Origin: Nonomuraea gerenzanensis
GTDB lineage: Bacteria > Actinomycetota > Actinomycetes > Streptosporangiales > Streptosporangiaceae
NCBI RefSeq assembly: GCF_020215645.1
Contig: NZ_CP084058.1
Coordinates: 2,914,001 to 2,978,000, forward strand
Length of the DNA: 64,000 bases
Reading direction: 5' to 3'
The position numbers and the translations under genes are program-made. The notes below the pieces were generated by a model, which made no database searches, had not been told where the DNA came from, and worked only from the letters and a program-made list of their open reading frames with translations. Shown here one piece after another: positions 17,591 through 29,269 of this stretch; positions within the stretch are counted from its first letter, which is position 1, and the number at the start of each line of letters is the position of its first letter.

Positions 17591-18847
17591 ATGACGCGAG
17601 CCGATTCCCATCGGGCGGTCGAGGCGGTCTGGCGCATCGAGTCCGCCCGGGTCATCGCCACGCTGGCCCGCATGGTGGGCGACGTCGGGCTGGCCGAGGA
17701 GCTGGCCCAGGACGCCCTGGTCGCGGCGCTCGAAGAGTGGCCGCGCAAGGGCGTGCCGGACAATCCGGGTGCCTGGCTGACCATGACCGCCAGGCACCGC
17801 GCCATCGACCAGTTCCGGCGGCGCGACACCTACCAGCGCAAGCTGCAACAGATCGGCCGTGACATGGAGCTCCGCCAGGAGTCGGCAGCAGCCGAGCTCG
17901 ACGACGCCCTCGACGACCACATCGGCGACGACCTGCTTCGCCTGATCTTCACCGCCTGCCACCCCGAGCTGCCGGTCGAGGGGCGGCTGGCGCTCACCCT
18001 CCGGCTGCTCGGCGGCCTGTCCACCGCCGAGATCGCCCGCGCCTTCCTCGCCCCGGAGCCCACCGTCGGCCAGCGCATCTCCCGTGCCAAGCGGACGCTC
18101 GCCGACAAGAAGATCCCCATCGAGCTGCCCCCACCCGCCGAACTGCCCGCCCGCCTGGCGTCGGTGCTGGAGGTCATCTACCTCATCTTCAACGAGGGAT
18201 ACGCGGCCAGCTCCGGCGACGACTGGGCCCGCCCGTCCCTCTGCCAGGAGGCGATGCGCCTCGGCCGGGTGCTGGCCGGGCTCATGCCGGCCGAGCCCGA
18301 GGTGCACGGCCTGCTGGCCCTCATGGAGATCCAGGCGTCCCGCATCCCGGCCAGAACCGCCCCCGACGGCACCCCGATCCTCCTGCCCGACCAGGATCGC
18401 AGCCGCTGGGACCGCCTGCTCGTCCGCCGCGGCCTGGCCGGCCTCCACCGCGCCGAGCAACTGGGCACGCTCGGCCCGTACGGACTCCAGGCCGCCATCG
18501 CCGCCTGCCACGCCCGCGCCCGCACCCCGCAGGCCACCGACTGGGCCAGGATCGCCGCCCTCTACCGGCTGCTGTCGCACCTCACGCCCTCACCCGTCGT
18601 CGAGCTGAACCGCGCGGTCGCGGTCGGCATGGCCCACGGCGCTGAGCGCGGGCTGGAGATCGCCGACGCCCTCCTGGACTCACGTGCGTTACGCGACTAC
18701 GCGCATCTGCCCGCCGTCCGCGGTGACCTGCTGGCCAGGCTCGGCCGGGCGGACGAGGCCGCCGCCGAGTTCCGCCGCGCGGCGGAGCTGACCCGCAACG
18801 CCCGTGAACGCGAGCTGTTTCTGCGGCGTGCCGCCGGCCTCGACTGA
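17591..18847 (+). CDS. ECF42-type RNA polymerase sigma factor with C-terminal TPR-like domain
   Basis: Protein of 418 residues. Residues about 10-80 contain sigma region 2 (LAEELAQDALVAALEEWP, NPGAWLTMTARHRAIDQFRR); region 4 follows at about 130-175 (LTLRLLGGLSTAEIARAFL, TVGQRISRAKRTL). The long C-terminal extension, with LPDQDRSRWDRLLVRRGLAG and a helical repeat ending in HLPAVRGDLLARLGRADEAA, is the mark of ECF42, which has no anti-sigma factor and is thought to be controlled through this extension. With the two upstream genes it forms a complete ECF42 module. Confidence 0.95.
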   Translation: MTRADSHRAVEAVWRIESARVIATLARMVGDVGLAEELAQDALVAALEEWPRKGVPDNPGAWLTMTARHRAIDQFRRRDTYQRKLQQIGRDMELRQESAAAELDDALDDHIGDDLLRLIFTACHPELPVEGRLALTLRLLGGLSTAEIARAFLAPEPTVGQRISRAKRTLADKKIPIELPPPAELPARLASVLEVIYLIFNEGYAASSGDDWARPSLCQEAMRLGRVLAGLMPAEPEVHGLLALMEIQASRIPARTAPDGTPILLPDQDRSRWDRLLVRRGLAGLHRAEQLGTLGPYGLQAAIAACHARARTPQATDWARIAALYRLLSHLTPSPVVELNRAVAVGMAHGAERGLEIADALLDSRALRDYAHLPAVRGDLLARLGRADEAAAEFRRAAELTRNARERELFLRRAAGLD

Positions 18848-18877
18848 TTCGCGTACAGCAGTCGGGCGGTGAGAGGG

Positions 18878-19765
18878 TTACTGTTCGCTGAACAGGTCCT
18901 GGGAGGTGTGGGCGGTGGTCGCGCGGATGAGCCAGGTGTGGAGTTGTGCGAGGTCCGTGCAAGCGGTGATCCTGGTACGGGTGTCGTCCGGGATGTCGAG
19001 GCCGCGGGTCCGCAACACCAGGAGCACCGACTCGGCGGCCTCCTTGGCCTGGCCCTCGGCCATGCCTTCCGCCTTGCCTTCCTCCCGGCCGCGGCCGAAG
19101 TGCTCGCGGGCGAAGGGACTGTAGACGGGCCAGGCGGTGGACGCCATGATTTCCTCCAGGAGCCGCTGGATGTCGGGCATGGACATGCTGTACGCGTATT
19201 CATAGTACTTCGTAGCGTGTTCGCCGGGAGCGTTGTTCAGCGCGGTAGCGAACGCCTCCACGACCTTGCGGTCGCGGCCGTGAGTCATGACGGACATGAC
19301 GGCGAGCGGCAGGTCAGCCGCTGCCTCCAGGGGGTCGATGACGGCCGGAATGTCCCTCGGTCCCACCACCTGGGGTTGAAAGCGGTAGCCGTTCAGCCCC
19401 GATTCGACTGGTTTCGCGTAATGGTCGGCGACCGATTGCTTCGGGCAGACGACCAGAACGGTGACGTCGACCTTCATCATCAGCCACGCGGCGGCGGCGT
19501 AGCGCGCGAACTGCCGGGCGTCCTTGTTGCTGTCCTGCTGGACTTCCACAATGATCACGTGGACCGGGCTCTGCTTCGGGCCAAGGGTGAAGACCAGGTC
19601 GGGCTCGATGTCGTCGGACGTCCGGGTGTTGAAGGTGCGATCCTCCTCCTGAATGAGGGGGGTGTCAGGTAGCTCGACACGCATGAGGTCGCGCAGGATC
19701 TCCGTCACCAGCTGAGGGCGATCGGAGAACAATTGGACCAGAGCGTCATGTGAGGGGGACGGCAT
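18878..19765 (-). CDS. PD-(D/E)XK nuclease-like (Rpn/transposase-associated family) protein
   Basis: Protein of 295 residues of a type that occurs in many copies in actinomycetes. The N-terminal part shows a probable nuclease core: IEPDLVFTLG with D, then VIIVEVQQDSNKDARQFARY with the E-x-Q of PD-(D/E)XK folds. The C-terminus has the usual charged spacer GRGREEGKAEGMAEGQAKEA and a closing module (VLRTRGLDIPDDTRTRITAC, DLAQLHTWLIRA). ATG 19765 is preferred; ATG 19789 is a possible longer start. It stands alone, convergent with the sigma factor. Function is not established. Confidence 0.85.
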   Translation of the reverse strand: MPSPSHDALVQLFSDRPQLVTEILRDLMRVELPDTPLIQEEDRTFNTRTSDDIEPDLVFTLGPKQSPVHVIIVEVQQDSNKDARQFARYAAAAWLMMKVDVTVLVVCPKQSVADHYAKPVESGLNGYRFQPQVVGPRDIPAVIDPLEAAADLPLAVMSVMTHGRDRKVVEAFATALNNAPGEHATKYYEYAYSMSMPDIQRLLEEIMASTAWPVYSPFAREHFGRGREEGKAEGMAEGQAKEAAESVLLVLRTRGLDIPDDTRTRITACTDLAQLHTWLIRATTAHTSQDLFSEQ

Positions 19766-19830
19766 GACGCTTAGCGTATCTAAACGCATACCCACTGTGA
19801 CGAAAACTTGGGTAAGGACGGGTGGTCCGA

Positions 19831-20627
19831 TCAAGACGGCAGGCGAGCCGCCTCCCGATCCGCGTGCGAGGCCGCGCCCGCGAGGGTGGCCGGGCGCATG
19901 GTCCAGATCAGTACGGCCAGCCCGGCGAAGATGACCGCCGCGACCGCACCGTTCACATGCAGACCGGCGGTGAAAGCCTCCCGCGCGGCATGCAGCAGCT
20001 CGGCCCCCAATCCGGTGCCGAGCGCGAACAGGGGGCCGGTGCCCAGCGCCAGCACGGTGATGCCGATCATCACCTGCGGCAGGGCGCTCGCGACGGTACC
20101 GACGCCGACCAGCAGCAGGCTGCCCAGCGACGACACCACCAGCCCGCCGGCGATCGCGGCCGGCTGCCGCATCCGCCGGGCCAGCGCGGGCGCCGCCATG
20201 GTGCCGGCCGCCGTGCCCAGGCCCATGGGTGCGAACAGCACCGCCGACGCGACGGGCGAGAAGCCCAGGACGCTCTGCAGGTACTGCGTCACCAGCAGCC
20301 CCGTGCCGGCCATCGCGATGCCCGCGAAGACGAGCGCGACGATCACGGCCGTGAACGGGCGGTTCCGGAAGAGCCGCAGGTCCAGCAGCGGCGACTCCAG
20401 GCGCAGTTGCCGGCGTACGAACAGGGACCCGAGGCCCGCCCCGGCGGCGAGCGCCACCGCCGGCACGGCCACCAGGAACACCGACCCCCACCAGAAGTGC
20501 CGGAGCAGGAACCCGGCGAGCACGGGCCCGAGTGCGCCGCCGGTGAACTGGCAGGTCGCCCAGATGGCGATGGCGCGCCGCTTCTCGACATCGGTACGGA
20601 CGGCGCGCGGGAATCGGGGCGGCGGCG
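19831..20627 (-). pseudogene. 5'-truncated MFS drug transporter (DHA2/EmrB type)
   Basis: The frame covers only the later helices: RRAIAIWATCQFTGGALGP and FWWGSVFLVAVPAVALAAGA correspond to the start of helices 5-6 of 14-helix transporters, and the match continues normally to the stop. About the first 130 residues, including helices 1-4 and the first loop motif, are absent, and the fragment abuts the stop of the next upstream gene. No convincing start codon with a ribosome binding site is seen. Confidence 0.75.
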
Positions 20628-21260
20628 TCACCGTGTCAGGAGGACGACCAGCAGTCCCAGGCCGAGCACCAGGTCCAGCACGCCGCACCACTCGGCGTAC
20701 GACCGGGCGACGATCTTGTTGGCCCGGTAGTGGAAGCCGTCCCACAGGGCGTGGCCGAGGAGGCCCGCCGCGACGAGATAGCCCCCGGCCGTCGGCGGGA
20801 CCGAGAGGGCCAGCAGGCCGGAGGCCAGGAAGGCGAGGGCGCCCGCCGGTTGCAGGGCGTAGATCCGTGGGCTGCGCAGGCGGCCGTTGACGAGGCCGAG
20901 GGCGGTGAGGGCGATCACGACCAGGGCCAGCGGGGGCCACGGGTCGATGTCCAGGGCACGCAGGATCACGACCGTCGCGAGCAGGGCGATCACCACCGCC
21001 CAGGAGATGCGTGGGCGGTCGGCCACCGCCAGGAACAGGTAGCCCGCGGCGGGCAGGACGAACAGGATCACGTACTCGAGGCCGTCGCCGACGTCGGAGA
21101 GGCTGTAGACGGCCCAGGCCAGGGCCAGCAGGCTGGGCCAGCGGCGGCCCGCGGCGGTCAGTGCGCGCAGCCATGCGGGCGGGGGCTGGGCGTCCCGGGT
21201 GGCGGTGGGGGCGTCGGGGGCATCGGGGGCGTCGGGAGTGGGGGCAGCGGAGTCGGTCAT
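20628..21260 (-). CDS. Uncharacterised integral membrane protein
   Basis: Protein of 210 residues. A Pro/Asp/Ala-rich N-terminus (DAPDAPDAPTATRDAQPPPA) is followed by about seven hydrophobic helices; the conserved-looking AAGLLGHALWDGFHYRANKI lies near the C-terminus. I do not recognise the family beyond actinobacterial membrane proteins of this size. ATG 21260 is preferred because the longer upstream frame is only the translation of the 17-base repeat array. It lies next to the MFS fragment, which suggests a deletion joined them. Confidence 0.7.
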   Translation of the reverse strand: MTDSAAPTPDAPDAPDAPTATRDAQPPPAWLRALTAAGRRWPSLLALAWAVYSLSDVGDGLEYVILFVLPAAGYLFLAVADRPRISWAVVIALLATVVILRALDIDPWPPLALVVIALTALGLVNGRLRSPRIYALQPAGALAFLASGLLALSVPPTAGGYLVAAGLLGHALWDGFHYRANKIVARSYAEWCGVLDLVLGLGLLVVLLTR

Positions 21261-21347
21261 GGGCACACTGTGGTCCGGCTCGTGCGGCGCATCGGCGGCT
21301 TGCTGGCAGCCGGTCCGGAATTCTGCGTTGTCGGTCCTTCGGCCCCG

Positions 21348-21432
21348 CCCGCCTGCCGCGTGCGCCCGCCTGCCGCGTGCGCCCGCCTGCCGCGTGCGCC
21401 CGCCTGCCGCGTGCGCCCGCCTGCCGCGTGCG
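21348..21432. repeat. Five perfect 17-base tandem repeats
   Basis: The unit CCCGCCTGCCGCGTGCG is repeated exactly five times with no spacer, in the noncoding gap between the membrane protein gene and the GH95 remnant. The period is not a multiple of three and there are no unique spacers, so it is neither coding nor CRISPR. Identity of all copies implies recent expansion. Confidence 0.95.
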
Positions 21433-21498
21433 CCCGGTGGCCGCACGACGTGAGCCGCCCTGATCAACCTGTCCGCGGGTACGTCCCCGCTCAGCGCG

Positions 21499-22086
21499 CT
21501 ACCCCACCGGCGCCTCCCCGTACGGAACCAGCCTGACCGGCCCGATCAGCCCGTACGGCTGCCGCGCCAGCCCGCCGTACACGGCCGGGTCCGCCACCCT
21601 GAGCCGGTCGAGCCGCAGCGAGCCGCGCCGGTCCGCGGTGTGCCGCAGCACGACGACCTGGTCGGGGTTGCTGGCGAAGACCTCGCGCTGGTGCCGCACG
21701 CCGTCACGGGTGAACCGCACGCTGGTGACGGCGCTGGTCAGGTCGAGCTCGCGCCGGTAGTCGGTGAACTCGGCCGAGCCGGGACAGCTCAGCGTGAGGT
21801 CGCCGAGCACCTGGTACCACGCCTGCTCGCTGGGCGTGCCGAGCAGGTTCTCGTCCGCCAGGTTCCGGGCGGCTTGCCACTTGTCCTCCCAGACCAGCCG
21901 CCTGATCTCCGGCAGCGCCTCCAGCCCCACCTCGGCCGGGCGGGTGTACCAGAGCTCCAGCGCATCGGCCTGCCTGTCGTCAGCCCATGCCGGGAGGGCG
22001 TCGGCACCGCTCACGATCAGGGACCCGGCCGCCGCGCCTGACCCGGTGGCGAGCACTCCGCGCCGCGTGTATCCGTTGCCGGCCAC
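21499..22086 (-). pseudogene. Degenerate GH95 alpha-L-fucosidase-like gene with internal and 3' deletion
   Basis: The 195-residue frame starts with a Tat-like signal (TRRGVLATGSGAAAG) and then LELWYTRPAEVGLEALP, the start of GH95. In intact enzymes this is followed by a GNGRLGA-type core of about 45 residues; here it jumps to EIRRLVWEDKWQAARNLADE, which normally comes after it. The match then runs through GDLTLSCPGSAEFTDYRREL and stops near residue 190 of a family usually about 750 residues long, without the catalytic domain. An in-frame deletion between two similar ALPE-encoding sites would explain the junction. It cannot be an active glycosidase. Confidence 0.8.
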
Positions 22087-22123
22087 TGTTGATCACTCCT
22101 GCCCCATACATAGGATGTCTGTC

Positions 22124-22957
22124 GTGAATCGCATCGATGCCCACCATCACGTCTGGGACCTGTCCGCGCGCTCCCACGCCTGGCTCGACGCCGCCGGGAT
22201 GGCTCCGCTCCGCCGCACGTTCACCCTCGACGACCTCGCCGGTCACGCGGCCGCCAACGGTGTGACCGCGACCGTGCTGGTGCAGGTGCTGCCCGATCTC
22301 GACGAGACCAGAGACTTCCTGACGCTCGCCGCAGAGTCAAACCTTGTGTCGGGAGTCGTCGGATGGATCGACCTGGCCGAGCCCGGCGCCGCCGACACGC
22401 TCGCCGCCCTGCCGGAAGGGCTGGTGGGCGTGCGGCACGGCGTGCAGTCCGAGGCCGACCCCGCCTGGCTCAACCGGCCCGACGTGCGCAGGGGGCTGGC
22501 CGCCGTGGCGGGCGCGGGGCTGGCCTACGACCTGCTGACGCTGCCCCACCAGCTCCCGGCCGCCATCGACACGGTGAGCGCGCTGCCGGAGCTGACGTTC
22601 GTGCTCGACCACCTGTCCAAGCCGCCGATCGCGTCAGGGGAGCTGGAGCCGTGGTGCGGCCGGATCCTGGAGCTGGCCGCGCGGCCCAACGTCTACTGCA
22701 AGCTGTCGGGGATGGTCACCGAGGCCGACTGGGGTTCGTGGCGCACCTCCGACCTGCGGCCGTACGCCGAGACGGTGCTGGAGGCATTCGGCCCCGAGCG
22801 GGTCATGTTCGGCTCCGACTGGCCGGTGTGTCTGCTCGCGGCCGGGTACGACCAGGTCGTCTCGGCCGCGGACGAGCTGTGCGCCGGGCTTTCGGAGAGC
22901 GAGCGGGAGGCGGTGTTCGCCGGGACGGCGCGGCGGGCGTACCGGCTAGGAGGCTGA
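22124..22957 (+). CDS. Amidohydrolase, L-fuconolactonase-like
   Basis: TIM-barrel metal hydrolase of 277 residues in the group of fuconolactonase and 2-pyrone-4,6-dicarboxylate hydrolase. Metal-site motifs are RIDAHHHVWD at the start, FVLDHLSKPPI in the middle and VMFGSDWPVCLL near the end, with VYCKLSGMVTEADW between them. GTG 22124 is chosen because AGGA lies eight bases upstream; ATG 22115 overlaps that AGGA. The divergent neighbour is a GH95 fucosidase remnant, which supports a role in L-fucose lactone hydrolysis, but rhamnono- or other sugar lactones are possible. Confidence 0.85.
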   Translation: MNRIDAHHHVWDLSARSHAWLDAAGMAPLRRTFTLDDLAGHAAANGVTATVLVQVLPDLDETRDFLTLAAESNLVSGVVGWIDLAEPGAADTLAALPEGLVGVRHGVQSEADPAWLNRPDVRRGLAAVAGAGLAYDLLTLPHQLPAAIDTVSALPELTFVLDHLSKPPIASGELEPWCGRILELAARPNVYCKLSGMVTEADWGSWRTSDLRPYAETVLEAFGPERVMFGSDWPVCLLAAGYDQVVSAADELCAGLSESEREAVFAGTARRAYRLGG

Positions 22958-23230
22958 CTCCACCCGGAACGTCGTGTGGTAGGTGCGCGACTCCTGCGGC
23001 CCGAGCCAGATCATGCTGCCGTCCTGCCGGGCCGCCGCGTCGCCGGACACGTGGTGCGTGGACGGCTCCGGGCCGGCCGCGTAGTTGCCCGAGCGCAGGT
23101 TCAGCCACTCGAAGACGTACGGGAACTCCGCCGCCCGCCACTCCACGGCCACCCGCATGCCCAGCCGGCCGTTGACCACGGCCACCCGGTACAGCCCGTC
23201 GGCCCGGGGGGACGAGGCGCGCTCGTACAC
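22946..23230 (-). pseudogene. 3' fragment of an aldose-epimerase-like gene
   Basis: About 85 residues match the C-terminal end of DUF4432/aldose 1-epimerase-like proteins: LGMRVAVEWRAAEFPYVFEW, GPEPSTHHVSGDAAAR and IWLGPQESRTYHTTFRV. Such proteins are usually about 300 residues, so two thirds are lost. The nominal start at 23230 has no ribosome binding site. The end overlaps the end of the amidohydrolase gene by 12 bases. Confidence 0.65.
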
Positions 23231-23616
23231 TCACCCCGGCGCGCGATGGAGATCGTCCGACCCGCGTACAGTCCTCCAAGTCAATATGATATAAGCGCCT
23301 TTGTCCACGTGGCCATTTATGTCCGGATTCTGTGACACAAGCCCTTATGAGAGCGCCGCCACACCCCCATCGGTAAGCCGTATTTCCCCAGGTGGACAGC
23401 CGTATTGAGCCCCCCGGAACCCCCTAGTCGATCTATTGTGAGTGACCTTACCGTTATATGACGCCGTTTCTGACTGTTATATTTTTGCTTATATTCTGCG
23501 CCCTGATCGCCATCCCGACATCGCGTTGACATTTCACGATGCGAGATGGGTTTTCGTTGCGGGGGGCGCCTCTCCGCCTGGAAGGTTGCGCCCCCGGTCA
23601 GCGCGAACGGAGAGTG
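23231..23616. other. Intergenic region upstream of the ABC operon
   Basis: This gap is distinctly richer in A and T than its surroundings (for example TATGATATAAG near 23286 and TTATATTTTTGCTTATATTC near 23478). It probably holds the promoter of the ABC operon: TTGACA occurs at 23526-23531, but no good -10 box follows at the usual distance. I see no gene in it. Confidence 0.6.
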
Positions 23617-24594
23617 ATGGGCAAGTACCTGCTCCGCAGGTTGGCAATAAATGTGATCCTGGTCGCCATAGCCGCGAGCCTGGCCTACATGCTCGCGGCC
23701 ACCACCATGAACCCGCGGGCGGCCTACGAGGGCCGGCAGCCGCCGGTGCCCGAGGCGACCATCGATGCCACACTTGACGCCTACAACCTGAACGACAAGA
23801 CCCCCGTGCTCACGCGCTACGCGACCTGGGCCAAGGGTGTCGTGACCGGAGACTTCGGCAAGACCTGGAACGGCGGCTCGGTCAACGAGGAGATGGGCCG
23901 CCGCGTCATGGTCAGCCTGCGCCTGCTGCTCATCGGCACGCTGCTGGGCTTCGCCCTCGGCGTGGCGCTGGGCGCGTACTCGGCGGTCAGGCAGTACAAG
24001 CTCAGTGACCGGTTAATCGGTGTCACCTCCTTCGTGATCATGGCGATCCCCGTGTTCGTCCTGGCCACGCTGCTGGCCATCGGCACGTACAACCTGAACA
24101 GGGGGCTCGGCTTCACGCTGATCGAGTACACCGGCGAGTACAACCCGCAGCTGTCCGGGTGGGACCAGTTCGTCAACCGGCTGAACCACCTCATCCTGCC
24201 GACGATCTCGCTCAGCCTCGGCTCGATCGCCTTCTACAGCCGGATCCAGCGCAACATGATGCTCGACGTGCTCGGGCAGGACTTCGTCCGCACGGCGATG
24301 GCCAAGGGGCTGCGCCGCAGGACGGCGCTGACCAGGCACGCGCTGCGGACCGCGCTGATCCCCTCGGCGACGTACTTCGCCTTCGCGTTCGGCACGATGT
24401 TCACGGGCGCCACGTTCACGGAGAAGATCTTCGCCTGGCACGGCATGGGCGCCTGGCTGGTCGACTCGATCAACCAGAACGACGTGAACTCGGTGGCCGC
24501 GGTGACGTTCTTCGCCGCCGTGTGCGTGCTGGCCGCGTCCTTCCTGTCGGACCTGCTGGTGGCGGCCCTCGATCCACGGGTGCGGGTGAGCTGA
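23617..24594 (+). CDS. ABC transporter permease, DppB/OppB type
   Basis: Inner-membrane permease of 325 residues with about six helices. The N-terminus YLLRRLAINVILVAIAASLAY and the EAA-type loop near residue 240 (GQDFVRTAMAKGLRRRTALT) are typical of the DppB/OppB family. ATG 23617 has GGAGAG five bases upstream; the frame extends further but without a better site. It is first in a four-gene operon (permease, permease, double ATPase, binding protein) for uptake of peptides or oligosaccharides. Confidence 0.92.
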   Translation: MGKYLLRRLAINVILVAIAASLAYMLAATTMNPRAAYEGRQPPVPEATIDATLDAYNLNDKTPVLTRYATWAKGVVTGDFGKTWNGGSVNEEMGRRVMVSLRLLLIGTLLGFALGVALGAYSAVRQYKLSDRLIGVTSFVIMAIPVFVLATLLAIGTYNLNRGLGFTLIEYTGEYNPQLSGWDQFVNRLNHLILPTISLSLGSIAFYSRIQRNMMLDVLGQDFVRTAMAKGLRRRTALTRHALRTALIPSATYFAFAFGTMFTGATFTEKIFAWHGMGAWLVDSINQNDVNSVAAVTFFAAVCVLAASFLSDLLVAALDPRVRVS

Positions 24595-24595
24595 C

Positions 24596-25431
24596 ATGCG
24601 ATCCAAGGTCGTTCTCGGGCGCCTGCTGCGCAACAAGCAGGCCCGCTACGGGTTCATCGCCCTGTTCCTGCTGGTCGTGCTGGCCTACGTGGGGCCGTTC
24701 TTCGGCGCGTACGACTGGACGGAGAAGGACTTCCTGTCCTTCCTGTCGGCGCCGGACGCCGACCACTGGTGGGGCACCACCTCGATCGGCCAGGACATGT
24801 ACGCGGTCACCCTGCGCGGCATGCAGAAGTCGATCATCATCGGCCTGCTGGTGGCGCTGATCTCCACGGGCCTGGCCGCGGTCGTCGGGGCGTTCGCCGG
24901 ATATTTCGGCGGCTGGGTGGACAAGGTGTTGATGTGGGGTGTGGACCTGCTGCTGGTCCTGCCCAGCTTCCTGATCATCGCCATCATCTCGCCCCAGCTC
25001 AGGAACGGTTCGTGGCTGTGGTTCGTGGCGCTGCTGGCCGCGTTCTCCTGGATGATCACCTCCCGGGTGGTCCGCAGCATGACGCTCTCGCTGCGTGAGC
25101 GTGAGTACGTGCTGGCCGCCGCCTACATGGGCATCCCGCGCTGGAAGATCATCTTCCGGCACATCGTGCCGAACCTGGCCTCCCTGCTGATCATCGACGC
25201 CACCCTCAACGTCAGTGGCGCCATCATCGGCGAGGCCGCGCTGTCCTTCTTCGGCTTCGGCATCCAGCCGCCGGACGTCTCGCTCGGCACGCTGATCGCG
25301 GAGGGCTCCCGCAACGCCACCGGCTACCCGTGGCTGTTCGCCTTCCCCGCCGGACTGCTGGTCGCGCTGGTGCTCAGCGTCAACCTCATCGGCGACGGCC
25401 TGCGTGACGCACTCGACCCGGGGAGCAACTC

Positions 25432-25435
<4 letters not shown>
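24596..25435 (+). CDS. ABC transporter permease, DppC/OppC type
   Basis: Permease of 279 residues, partner of the upstream DppB-type protein. It shows the family N-terminal helix, the HWWGTTSIGQDMYAVTLRGM motif before the core, the EAA loop (EREYVLAAAYMGIPRWKIIF) and the C-terminal GFGIQPPDVSLGTLIAEGS. It begins one base after the previous stop, and its own stop overlaps the ATPase start (ATGA). Confidence 0.93.
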
Positions 25436-27497
<2,062 letters not shown>

Positions 27498-27501
<4 letters not shown>

Positions 27502-29213
27502 AGGTTCGTTACCGTGCGGCCGCGGGGCTGGCGGTCCTGGCCCTGGCCGTCGCTGCCTGCGGCGGAGGCGGCGAGTCCGGCAACAAGCAGCCGAACGCCG
27601 AGCAGACGAAGCAGGCGCAGCAGCAGATGGCGGAGACCCCGTCCATCGCCATCAACCCTGTCCCGTACGAGCAGGTGAAGGACGGCGGCACACTCACCCT
27701 CTCCATCGGGCAGTGGCCGACGCAGTGGAACGGCAGCCACGTGGACGGCAACCAGGCCGACACGGCGGACATGCTCGACCCGATCATGCCGCAGCTCATG
27801 CTGTCGGACGAGAGCGCGGTCTTCACGCCGAACCCCGACTACGTCACGGACGTGAAGAACGAGACGACGGGCGGCAAGCAGGTCGTCACCTTCACGCTCA
27901 ACGACAAGGCCAACTGGTCGGACGGCACGCCGATCACGTACAAGGACCTGCAGGCGCAGTGGAAGGCCAACAACGGCGAGGACAAGAAGTTCAAGCCGGC
28001 CTCCACCGACGGCTGGGACAAGATCGAGTCGATCGAGAAGGGCGACTCGGACAAGGTCGCGGTCATCACCTTCAAGGAGCCGTACCTCGAGTGGCAGGGC
28101 CTGTACAACCGGGCCAGCTCGTGGCTCTTCCCGGCCTCGGCCAACGAGACGCCGGAGGCCTTCGAGAAGGAGTACCTGCAGAAGATCCCGGTCACCGCGG
28201 GTCCCTTCAAGGTCGAGAGCCTCGACGAGGGCACCAAGACGCTCACGCTCGTGCGTGACGACAAGTGGTGGGGCAAGAAGGCCAAGCTCGACAAGGTCAT
28301 CTTCCGCGCCATCCCCGACCCGTCCGCCGAGGTGAACGCGTTCGCCAACGGCGAGCTCGACGGCGTGCAGATCCCGGGCGGCAGCCCGGCCGACCTGAAG
28401 CGGGCCAAGGAGGTGCCGGACGCGGAGATCCGCAAGGCGCTCAGCCCGAACTGGCGGCACATCACGGTCAACAACCAGAGCGAGTTCCTGAAGGACAAGT
28501 CGGTCCGCCAGGCCGTGCAGTACGCCATCAACCGCGACGTGATCACCCAGTCCGACCTGAAGGACATGGAGTGGCCGATCCACACGCTCGGCAACCACGT
28601 CTTCATGAACAACGACAAGCGCTACGTCGACAACTCGGGTGACCTCGGCAAGTACAACCTGGAGAAGGCCAAGCAACTCCTCGACGCCGCCGGCTGGAAG
28701 CAGGAGGGCGAGGTCCGCAAGAAGGACGGCAAGGAGCTCACGCTCGACTTCGTCATCCCGGCCTCGACGCCGAACTCCAAGACGGAGAGCGAGCTGACCC
28801 AGGCCATGCTGAAGGAGGCCGGGATCAAGGTCGAGGTGGAGACCGTCCCGGTCGACAAGTTCTTCACGGACTTCATCATCAAGGGCGACTTCGACCTGGT
28901 GGCCTTCTCCTGGATCGGCGTGCCGACCCCGTTCGGCTCGCTGCCCCAGATCTACAAGACCGGCTCGGAGAGCAACTTCCCCAAGTCCAACGACCCGGCC
29001 GTGGACGCCGCCATCGACGAGGTCGGCAAGGCCACCGACCCGGTGAAGGCGGCCGAGCTGGCCAACGCCGCGGACAAGCTCATCTGGGACATGGTGCACA
29101 CCATCCCGCTGTACCAGCTCCCCGACATCCGCGCCGTGAAGAAGACCGTCGCGAACTACGGCTCGCGCGGCTACAAGTACTACGACTGGGCGTCGATCGG
29201 CTACACCGCCTGA
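27498..29213 (+). CDS. ABC transporter substrate-binding lipoprotein, DppA/OppA type
   Basis: Extracytoplasmic binding protein (SBP family 5) of 571 residues. A short signal ends in the lipobox LAVAAC, followed by a Gly/Ser linker. Family landmarks are FTLNDKANWSDGTPITYKDL, LTLVRDDKWWGKKAKLDKV and SVRQAVQYAINRDVITQSDL, the last marking the usual RxAlxyAIdR motif. GTG 27498 overlaps the previous stop (GTGA) and has AGGAGGA upstream. Substrate may be a peptide or an oligosaccharide; sequence alone does not decide. Confidence 0.93.
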
Positions 29214-29227
29214 TCCCCGCCGCATGA

Positions 29228-29261
29228 GGAACCCCCGGCCGCCGCGGCGACCGGGGGTTCC
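29228..29261. terminator. Strong hairpin terminator of the ABC operon
   Basis: GGAACCCCCGG (29228-29238) and CCGGGGGTTCC (29251-29261) form an 11-bp perfect stem with a 12-base loop, 14 bases after the binding-protein stop. It sits between two convergent genes and may work in both directions. Confidence 0.85.
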
Positions 29262-29269
29262 CGCGTTGC

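Noticed and set aside
20730..21536. Plus-strand open frames through the 17-base repeat array
   Set aside because: They are Gln/Gly/Arg-rich with no domain match and lie opposite a membrane protein gene.
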